From: Gonapodya sp. JEL0774
Lineage: Eukaryota; Monoblepharomycota; Monoblepharidomycetes; Monoblepharidales; Gonapodyaceae
Reading direction: 5' to 3'
Length of the DNA stretch: 14,897 nt
NCBI GenBank assembly: GCA_027604505.1
Contig: JADIIX010000303.1
Span: 1 to 14,897, forward strand
The position numbers and the translations under genes are program-made. This document shows positions 7,860 to 14,897 of the stretch, one piece after another. The notes beneath the pieces were generated by a model. The model was given only the letters and a program-made list of their open reading frames with translations. It was not told where the DNA came from and ran no database searches. Numbering within the stretch: the stretch's first letter is position 1; every line of letters begins with the position of its first letter.

Positions 7860-8754
7860 TTGCAAGACTCCCCTGAGCTTCACATGAATAATGTGGCCGA
7901 GAACTCCCTTGTGGATGATCCCATTACATTGGAGGTGCCTGTCGGCACACTCCTTGCACAACAGCCACACAACAAACAGGTGAATGAACATGACAGCAAA
8001 CTTCATGGTACTGTCCCAACGCTAATGAAAGCAGAGGCCCTGCCCAGCACTGTAGATGAGGACGATGGTGCAATACGGCACCGCACTGCGCTGATCAAAG
8101 CACAAGTCTTCGGTGTATCGCTTGACAATGTGCTGCTCGACTCTTGTGCTAACTTTTCGGCTATTTGTGCAGATGTTTACCGCAATTCTATTGCTGGGAA
8201 GAACGATTTTTGTAAACGTGCAAACGCATGCAAGATTCGCATGACGCTCGGTGTTTCAGGCACATTTGCTACATCTATTGGCATTGTGTTTTGTGCTACG
8301 ATTTGCCTTGCTGGTGGCCCACCTGTTACACAGTGCTTGCACGTGGTGGAAAACTTGTGTTGGGAACCAATTTTCAGACGTCAACGCGGTTATCAATCAA
8401 TTGGCAAGCGCAAACTCTCCAGTTCCCGCTTTCTTGGGAAGCAAAAGTTAAAACGACAGGATTCTCTACACCAATTGCCATCAACGTGCAGATGGATGCG
8501 GATCCGGAAGTAGACGAGCATGACGGCTACAGACTGCTCTTAGCTGATGCCATTCGGATTCCTGGTGAATCACGTGCCTACGTTTGACTCATTCCCGTGG
8601 ACCCGGGTTTGTGTGTGAAATAAAATGAAGGGCGTGAGGTGTCTACTATGGCAAACAATTTGTTTGCTGCACGAGACAGCGTCATAATTGCAAAAGGCGT
8701 GCACAACATTGTGTAATTTCTACACTATTAACAAATTGGACTACCTCACCACTC
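7860..8754 (+). pseudogene. Pol: retroviral-type aspartyl protease and linker, broken
   Basis: This part of Pol would cleave the Gag-Pol polyprotein. An acidic region leads into the active-site segment LLDSCANFSAIC, the place of the usual D-T/S-G-A motif. The catalytic Asp is at 8139-8141, but Gly is replaced by Cys (TGT, 8145-8147). The flap region follows (AGGPPVTQCLHVV). Near 8350 the frame moves from 3 to 2 and continues with LVLGTNFQTSTRLSINW, the family's ILG-type motif. It stops at 8585. Frame 2 then carries linker text (NNLFAARDSVIIAKGVHN) broken by stops. The enzyme cannot be made as a whole. Confidence 0.82.
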
Positions 8755-9972
8755 TTGGTGCCAGCAAACTCACATGTTGCCAGTTTTGAGTTCAAACATC
8801 CCCGAGATTATATTGCTGAAATGAACAAGAGTGACACTGAGCCAGTTGAATTCAACTTATGGTTTGACTGTCATGGCAATGAATTCCAGTTGCGCAGGAA
8901 TGAACCTGTGGTGTTTACGCCAGAAGTGGCACCAGCAGCAGAGATTGAGGGACTCAATTTGTCCCGAAGCAATCTTACTGACGAAGAACATGATTGTTTA
9001 ACATATTTCTTGAAAAAGAACAGGGATGCGTTTAGTATTGGTGATACTACGGGATTGGTATCCACTGTGGAGCACTGTGTCAAATTGGTGGAGGGCATAC
9101 AACGGATCAAATCCCGACCCCACAGGGTTGGACTGTCTGAAAAAGCGACGATCTCGAAGGGGATTGCGGATATGAGACAACATTATGCAACCGTCAGAGA
9201 GTGAGTGGGCATCACCGGTTGTCATGGTACCAAAGAAAGACGGAACAATGCGCTTTTGCATTGATTACTGCAAACTCAATGCATTAACAAAGAAGGACGT
9301 TTACCCACTTCCACGCGTGGATGACCTCCTTGACGCCACACAAGGAGCACGTTTTACACCGCGCTTGATATTACGTGGGGCAATTGGAACGTCAACATGA
9401 CGCCGGAACACCGTGCGCTGACAGCTTTCATAACGCACAAAGGGCTATTCGAATTAAAGCATATGACTTTTGGCATGACTAATGCTCCGGCAACGTTTCA
9501 ACGGCTTATGGACGCCGTTTTACGAGGTATTAATTGGGTCTACATTCTGGTATACTTAAATGATATCTTGGTATTCTCCAGTACGTTTGACGATCACCTT
9601 AAGCACTTGGAGGAAGTGTTTCAGCAGTTGCGCAATACAAAATTGAAGCGGCGAGCGACAAAATGCTTGTTCTGTCAGAGGGAAACGCCGTACTTGGGCC
9701 ACGTGATTACAAACAACAGGATGATCAAAATGGATCCTAAAAAGATCACTGCGATTCAAGACTTTCCCCCACCGTCTAATGTATCGGCATTGCGCAGTTT
9801 CCTGGGGTTGACAGGTCATTACAGTCACTTTATTCCAAATTTTGCACACGTTGCTGTACTGCTTACAGATATGGCTGCTTTGAATATTGTGCACAACTGG
9901 ACGAATGAAAACGCATGGTTGGTGTTTCATCGTTTGAAGGAGTTGACGTGCTCTGCGTCTGCTTTGCGGTGA
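8755..9972 (+). pseudogene. Pol: reverse transcriptase, broken and catalytically mutated
   Basis: RT copies element RNA into DNA. Frame 1 (8755-9204) holds the pre-RT region, with LTDEEHDCLTYFLKKNRDAF typical of Ty3/gypsy. Frame 2 (9185-9400) has WASPVVMVPKKDG and RFCIDYCKLN (Cys for the usual Arg) and PLPRVDDLLD. Frame 1 returns (about 9352-9972) with TWGNWNVNM, FGMTNAPATFQRLM, the active-site box as YLND (Asn codon AAT at 9559-9561 where the first Asp of YxDD is expected), YLGHVI, and the thumb text SALRSFLGLTGHYSHFIPNF. TGA at 9970 ends the frame. Two frame changes and the Asp-to-Asn change make it inactive. Confidence 0.92.
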
Positions 9973-10746
9973 GTTGATTACTTGCGCCTGTTTATCTTGC
10001 AAACACAAGCATCAAAAGTATCATTGGCAGGTATTTTAAACCAACGTGATCCTGACTGGAGAGAGTACCTGATTGGGGCGGCAAGTAAGAAATTGAAGGC
10101 GGCGGAGAAATGCTGGGACAGAAGCACCCCTGAAGCGCTTGCAATCATTTGGGGCTGTGAATACCTCCGGCATTTCTTGCTTGGAGTACTGTTTGAACTT
10201 CAAACTGATCACGAAGCATTGCGGTTGATCAAGTTGCCTATGGCAGTGGGCAAGATTGTCTGCTTTGCTCTTTGATTATCAGAATATGATATTTGTCTGT
10301 CTTACAAAAAGGGAAAGTTGCACACTAATGTGGATGCAATCTCCCGTGTTCCTCCTGATGACGACCACAAACCGATGGATTTGGACACGTCAGTCCCAAT
10401 GTACGGTGATGTTTCCCGACCTGAATTACCTGACGAAGCTGTCAGCCACAAATCGGAAACTCGTTTTGTCTCGCACCCTTCCAGCGTTTGGACAATTGTA
10501 GGGGTTGGCAAGGGTGACGCTGTGCCAGAGGCTAGTGCACCTGGTGCCTTCTCCGCTCACTCCTTTGCAGAGGCGCACTACTGGGAGAGCTGGGCGAAAG
10601 CTCAGTATGCAGATTACGATTTGCACTCAGTATTTAACGTTTTGCAGAATCGTATTCTGGACTGGGAAGCTGATTCACTGCAATATATTGAGGCCGCACA
10701 GATAGCACGGGGTGCACGTTGTGTAATGGGTTGCTTTATTGTTTAG
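9973..10746 (+). pseudogene. Pol: RNase H and linker to integrase, broken
   Basis: RNase H removes RNA from the RNA-DNA hybrid. In frame 1 the domain runs from LFILQTQASK to TDHEALRLI (about 9982-10230). The first catalytic Asp of the usual TDAS motif is Gln (CAA, 10006-10008). The Glu in TPEALAIIWG and the Asp in QTDHEAL remain. A TGA at 10273-10275 interrupts, then the same frame continues through SYKKGKLHTNVDAISRVPP, the usual post-RNase H segment, and a long variable linker to 10746. Copy A carries a second version at 3071-3539. Confidence 0.9.
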
Positions 10747-12508
10747 TACCGGAAGCGCCTAGACACTGGATTGTGGGGGAACACGTTGACGTGATGCTAC
10801 CGGTTCACAGACCATATGCGATGGTGCATGGCCCTTTAGTTGTACCGTACACTTGGCGTGAAGAGCTGTTACACATGTTCCCTGATCAGCCAATGGCTGC
10901 CCATGCTGGTATGACGCATATTATCTGTTTATTGGGAGGTCAATAGTATTGGTCTAACTGGGTACATGATGTGCACCAGTACGTTGGGAGTTGTATATCG
11001 TGTCAGAGTTGGAAGCCTCCACAACCGATGCGACAGGGTTTGTTGCACCCGTTCGACTTTTCAGCTGCACAACTGTTTGACGATGTGTGTGCGGATCATT
11101 GTGGGCCGTTCCCGCCTACACCGGAAGGTTATCAGTATATTCTTGTACTGGTTGATTCATTTACACGTTGGAAGGAAGCAATTCCTGTCTCCGACGTCTC
11201 GGCAATTACTACGGCAAAAGCGGTGTGGCATCATTGGATTTGCTGTCACTCGATGTTTAGGTGTTTCCACTTGGATCGGGGGCCGGCTTTTCACAATGTG
11301 TTGTTTAAGGGGCTAGCGTATTACCTTGATTTCGATCAAACACATTCATCTCCGTTCCATCCCCAAGGGAACCCATACGCTGAACGTATAATGAAGCCTT
11401 TGGTAGATGGGTTCATGCATTACGTGAATTTGAAGGTACGAATTGGAATGACGCATTACCGGCTATTATGTTTGTGTTTAACAGGCAGTATCATTCTACA
11501 TTGAATGATTCACCATTTTCTTTTGCGACCAGTCATGATGCTAAAATGCCGGTTAATGTTATCACGGGGATGTCTACTGGTGTGGTGTGCACACTTCCAG
11601 TGGATGGGGAGGGAAAGCCCTGACCCATTGCAGCGTCTTTGTCTGAAGCATACAATGTGCTCTGTGAACGAATTGATGTTGCGGCAAATGCTCGTAAGAT
11701 GGCGTATGATGCGACGCACAAAGATGTCGAATTCGAAATTGAAAGTATGGTGATGGTTTACTATGAAGAACGCCATCGTCCAGGCAAAAGCTCCAAATTC
11801 ATTTCAAAATGATTTGGCCCGTTCCGTATCACTGAGAAAGTTGGTCGGGTCACATATCGTGTGAAACATATTTATACGGGTCAAACTACGTTGGCGCACG
11901 TTACACGTCTTTGGAAAATTCTGCCGCGTATTGGCATGTTTTCCGCCACAATAGATATTCCTGATACTATGCATGTCCCAGACGCCTCCGTGTTGTTGGA
12001 ACCTCCTGTTATCGAGCTGGTGGAACCTGCACCCACTCCAACTGCTGTTGATGTATTGGGTATGCCCGTTTATGAAGTTGAGGTACTTCTTGATTGCCGC
12101 CAGAATGGTCCGTTGGTGGAGTACTATGTAAAGTTTAATGGTTATTCCGTCCCTGAGTGGGTTGAAGAGGAAAACATTTTGGAGAAGGCTATGTTGGATG
12201 ATTATGAAAGCCGTTACCGAATCGGTCCACATGGACGTGCTCTTACGAGAGGGCAACGCAAGCGGGCGATGAATACACGTTTGGAAATTCACCGTGCGGC
12301 GTACTTCGGGCGTGTTGGTACTGAGGACCCGCCACCGCAATTTACTCGGCCACCCGAACAGCCTCGTGGTATGAAGCCTAGTGGCTCTGATTTGATGAAA
12401 GGGCTACGTGGCTCCCTCCAAAAGAGGAAGGGGGAGAAAGTGGCTCAAGGAGCCATGGCCGTCGACGATGAGTTAGAGACTGCTGAATGTTTGCGTGTTA
12501 TGTGTTGA
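10719..12508 (+). pseudogene. Pol: integrase with GPY/F and chromodomain, broken
   Basis: Integrase inserts element DNA. Frame 3 has a zinc-binding region with AAHAG and SCISCQ. The usual first zinc His seems replaced by Pro (FPDQPMAAH), though another His lies three residues earlier. TAG at 10944 interrupts. The catalytic core keeps Asp (11094-11096), Asp (11274-11276) and Glu (11382-11384) with exactly 35 residues between the last two. Near 11430 the frame moves to 2 (NWNDALPAIMFVFNRQYHST), with TGA at 11621 and 11810. FGPFRITEKV then marks the GPY/F module, followed by the chromodomain and a basic tail to TGA at 12506-12508. The last 215 codons (11861-12508) are open. Confidence 0.9.
12071..12211 (+). 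other. Chromodomain at the integrase C-terminus
   Basis: The segment starts YEVEVLLDCR, continues VEYYVKFNGYS and EWVEEENI, and ends with a helix to DDYES, about 47 residues. This is the chromodomain layout of chromoviruses. Tyr, Phe and Tyr stand where aromatic cage residues are expected, which is an alignment by eye. In the family such domains bind modified histones and steer insertion. Confidence 0.85.
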
Positions 12509-12617
12509 TGATGATTACTTTTACAGGTCAGGGTATTTTGTACACTTCTGTACGGTACAATTACGTTACCGCCTTTTCGTATTCGACTGTGTGCTTTTAG
12601 TGACGAGGGTGTCACTT

Positions 12618-12634
12618 GAAAGAGGAAGGGGGAC
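12618..12634 (+). promoter_or_regulatory. Polypurine tract of copy B
   Basis: GAAAGAGGAAGGGGGAC lies directly before the 3' LTR start at 12635, the place of the plus-strand primer. 12509-12617 is the short 3' untranslated part between the pol stop and this tract. Confidence 0.85.
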
Positions 12635-12766
12635 TGTGGCGTACTGGGCACCTGGGTTGACCACAGTCGAGGGATATATGCAGGTAGTCATATATACTGT
12701 ACGATCTAGACATACATCAGATCTCCGTCCTACATCTACCAGGCCGGTCCAGTACGGGACATCACA
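12635..12766 (+). repeat. 3' LTR of copy B
   Basis: 132 bp from TGTGGCGTAC to GGGACATCACA. It keeps the CACCTGGG segment missing in the 5' LTR. Its last 31 bases, read on the minus strand, now encode the end of the neighbouring ankyrin protein. Confidence 0.93.
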
Positions 12767-13840
12767 GCCCGTAATACCGTGTACTGAATGAACTTGATAA
12801 TCTCATTGGAACCAAGACGCTTGGCACAATCTACTGCTCTCATCTTGTATTGAGATGGCGCTCTGGGATCTGCTCCCAGCTCCAGCAGTTGCTTAACCAC
12901 ATCAGTCTTACCCGAGGCAACAGCATTCCAAAGTACTTTGTTTTCATGAAATTGAACATTGGCTCCCCAGCGAAGCAAAAAGAGTGACTAAATCCCAACG
13001 TCCACGGCCCTCAGCATATCTCAATGGCGATCCGTTCTGGGCATTGGTGTCTGCTCCATGATCCAGCAGCAGACGCATCATTTCGACTAGCCGTAACAGA
13101 GCTGCCACACATATTGCTTCATTGTCCCGCGTACTCACATCTGCACCCTTTGATAGCAACAGACGAACTGCGTCCAAATTGTCACTAACCGTTGCGACCA
13201 ACAATGGATAGTCCTCAAAGACGTGAATGTCGGCTCCGTGACTCAACAACTCCAACACTACTTCCGATCGTCCAAACTCTGCTGCTTCACATAACGCACT
13301 ACATCCCTCCACGTTGCATTCCCTTGGCTCCAAATTGGCACCTTTTGAGAGAAGCAGTCGCACGGTCTCCACGTTACCGCAGCGTGAGGCCATCCACAAG
13401 GGCCCATCATCGTGAAAATGAATGTCTGCACCGTGCTCAAGTAGCATCTTTACAGTTTCAAGATGCCCGGTGGAACACGCCTCCATAAGAGCGGTATAAA
13501 CCTCACCGTTATCCGAGCTAGAGATGTCCACGTTCGCACCGAGGTGCAGCAGACACTGCACAACAGCTGGATTTCCAGCTTTGATCGCAGCTCTTAGTGG
13601 GGTGATTGTATCGCTTTGATACTTCTGATTTCCTAGATTGAGTCGACTCGTCCAGTCCACATTGAAGTCAGGACGATCTGTAGACCGCTCGCACATGGAC
13701 TTGACGAACCGAGAATCGCCAGTCGAGGATCTCAGACACTCCCAAACGATCGCTTCCATCAACGGCGTGTAGCGGGCGATAGCTCCGGCGGCGATGTTGT
13801 TTGGCGTGGCGAAAATCGAAGCCAGATGGCGGTCCAGCAT
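12736..13840 (-). CDS. Ankyrin-repeat protein, one frameshift, C-terminus replaced by LTR
   Basis: A host gene reading leftward. The likely start is the ATG at 13840-13838 (MLDRHLASIF), since the open frame before it is low-complexity; it could begin at 14161. About nine ankyrin repeats fill most of the protein, with units such as HLETVKMLLEHGADIHFHDD, VETVRLLLSKGANLE and VVKQLLELGADPRAPS. Such repeats bind partner proteins; no other domain is seen, so the role is open. Near 12977-12981 (A5 on the plus strand, T5 in the gene) the frame shifts. With four T the seventh repeat reads WDLVTLLLRWGANVQF and continues to the end. The last residues after LRAV come from copy B's LTR (MSRTGPAW, stop at 12738-12736) instead of the original NQAPKV. 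The frameshift may be real or a sequencing error. Confidence 0.85.
12767..12770. repeat. Right target-site duplication GCCC of copy B
   Basis: Matches 4577-4580 and lies within codons of the ankyrin gene (minus strand CGG GC). Confidence 0.8.
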
Positions 13841-14240
13841 ACCGTCGGTGGTCCAAGTCGGAAGTCGAGGTATACACCGATGAGAAGGATACCTTCGGCG
13901 GGAAGGAGGGATAAAGTTGATGATGGTTGTTGGGAAGGCGGGTGGACGGAACCGTTGGGCGGGTCGGCACAGGAGCACAGGGAATACGAGCAAGAGGACG
14001 AGACGCCAGTCATGGGAACTTTGGAAACAAGGTGCCGGGGTATGGCGCGGGGGAAAAAGCGATGATGTGGGATTGTGTGGAATGGGCGACAAAAGTCCGA
14101 GATGGTTGTGGGGACTGTGCTGAAGCCTGCTGTGTGCTGTGGAGAACTTGAGAACCAACACAATGAAACTCTTTCCGTAAACCTCTCTCCGACGAATTCA
14201 TATATCGGTGCGCGCGAACAATTGTTCATCCGAAACATCT
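13841..14240 (-). other. Leader and promoter side of the ankyrin gene
   Basis: On the minus strand this is Ser/Pro/His-rich in translation and CT-rich in bases, like a fungal leader. One frame stays open back to an ATG at 14161, adding 107 residues with a hydrophobic run (LVLLLVFPVLLC), so an N-terminal extension or membrane segment cannot be excluded. No clear TATA box was picked out. Confidence 0.35.
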
Positions 14241-14824
14241 TTGACAGTGAGGAATGTGTGACACTAGACAGAGCGCGTTGGGGTTCAGTTTGCCTGCCAC
14301 CAAAGCTTCAGACAATGATGTCTCCCTGTAACAATCATGCTACCTAATTCGATGATTCTTAGTAAAACATAAAATGTCACCCGATGTGATCCCGCAGTCC
14401 CATGAAATCATTAAAAGGAGATTGGTCTCCACCCGGGACTGGCGAGAAACGGCGATGGCACCTGGGAATCTGGCCATCTCGACAGGAAGTGCGGGATTCA
14501 GAGTGCCGTGTATCACGAGCACTCCCCATTTTGAGTTCACGCGTCGCGCGAAATTTGTTCTGTCAAGCCACGCATGAACTTTTGATCACAAAGAACGGGG
14601 CCAGCTGCTTCACCGTAGATCTGGTTTCGTAGACGTCAATGTTGGCAGATCGGGGTGGGACCCAGCAAGACCGAGTGCACATTCCTGTTTGCGTGAGGGT
14701 CAGAGGTGCGATGCGGCTGCCTAGCCAGGCCTCACTTCACCGGTGCCCGCCAACAAGAAGAAGGTATCCAAACTTGCAACCTTCTCCTGTGTCCTCAACC
14801 AAGGGACGCGCCATGAAACGCGGA
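14241..14824. other. Intergenic, no gene supported
   Basis: Only short overlapping frames on both strands (the longest 66-76 codons near 14340-14632), with no recognisable domain and no RNA gene that I can see. Confidence 0.4.
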
Positions 14825-14827
14825 AAA

Positions 14828-14890
14828 TACTTTTACCTGACCCCCTTAAGTCTTTTATCTGACCCACATCGGTACTTTTTTCTGACAGGC
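14828..14890 (+). repeat. Three degenerate 22-23 bp direct repeats
   Basis: CTTTTACCTGACCC, CTTTTATCTGACCC and CTTTTTTCTGACAG start at 14830, 14852 and 14875, a period of 22 then 23 bp. The array may continue past the window edge. Function unknown. Confidence 0.6.
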
Positions 14891-14897
14891 CAGTTTA

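Larger units (their letters stand above)
4581..12766 (+). mobile_element. Full-length Ty3/gypsy chromovirus, copy B (degenerate)
   Basis: An 8,186-bp element with two LTRs, a primer-binding site, gag, protease, RT, RNase H, integrase, chromodomain and polypurine tract in the order typical of Ty3/gypsy chromoviruses, flanked by GCCC/GCCC. Excluding an 8-bp indel, I count seven differences between its LTRs over 124 aligned bases, so it is not recent. In-frame stops lie at 5339, 5369, 5699, 6631, 8585, 9970, 10273, 10944, 11621 and 11810, among others. The frame changes near 6325, 8350, 9190, 9352, 10716 and 11430, and again in the protease-RT linker. It cannot encode its own proteins and would need help from an intact relative. 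Copy A at 1091-3539 is the same family and orientation. Confidence 0.92.

Noticed and set aside
11804-12340. 178-codon minus-strand ORF
   Set aside because: It lies opposite the GPY/F and chromodomain frame, whose motifs are clear on the plus strand.
12944-12990. Intron explaining the ankyrin frame change
   Set aside because: The repeat text is continuous on both sides of the T run with no missing or extra residues and no GT-AG pair; one extra T is enough.
1-14897. CRISPR array, bacterial operon or defence island
   Set aside because: No evenly spaced identical repeats with unique spacers, no tightly packed co-directional genes, and all recognisable proteins are retroelement or eukaryote-like.

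Overview
The window reads as eukaryotic, most likely fungal: LTR retrotransposons of Ty3/gypsy chromovirus type and of probable copia type, nested in each other, next to a host gene of the multi-ankyrin class. I see no operons, Shine-Dalgarno sites or other prokaryotic signals. A chytrid or other early-diverging fungus would fit the ankyrin style, but this is a guess from protein style alone. Nothing here looks like a bacterial defence or CRISPR system.

Layout. 1-545: two copies of one short LTR in opposite orientation (1-107 minus, cut by the window edge; 403-545 plus, with a polypurine tract in front). 546-1090: unassigned, with short coding-like stretches. 1091-3539: a gutted chromovirus, 'copy A': an LTR (1091-1344) that itself carries a 117-bp solo LTR, the start of gag (1442-1643), a reverse-strand LTR fragment of a different family (1644-2820), an unassigned piece with a tRNA-like box, then a detached RNase H/linker piece (3071-3539). 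3540-4551: mostly unassigned, ending in the 3' flank of the ankyrin gene.

4581-12766: 'copy B', a structurally complete 8,186-bp chromovirus of the same family as A. It has 124- and 132-bp LTRs (TGTG...CACA), a primer-binding site, gag with an RGG/proline-tyrosine region and a CCHC knuckle, protease, reverse transcriptase, RNase H, integrase with D,D35E and GPY/F, and a C-terminal chromodomain. A polypurine tract precedes the 3' LTR, and a 4-bp target duplication (GCCC) flanks the element. It is dead: many in-frame stops, about eight frame changes, and lost catalytic residues in protease, RT and RNase H.

Copy B sits inside the last codons of a minus-strand ankyrin-repeat gene (13840 to 12736; the original tail is at 4580-4552). 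The LTR provides a replacement tail and stop codon, so the ankyrin protein changes only in its last few residues. A separate one-base insertion in a homopolymer breaks that gene's frame once. 13841-14897 is the upstream flank of the ankyrin gene, with a short 22-23 bp repeat at the window end.
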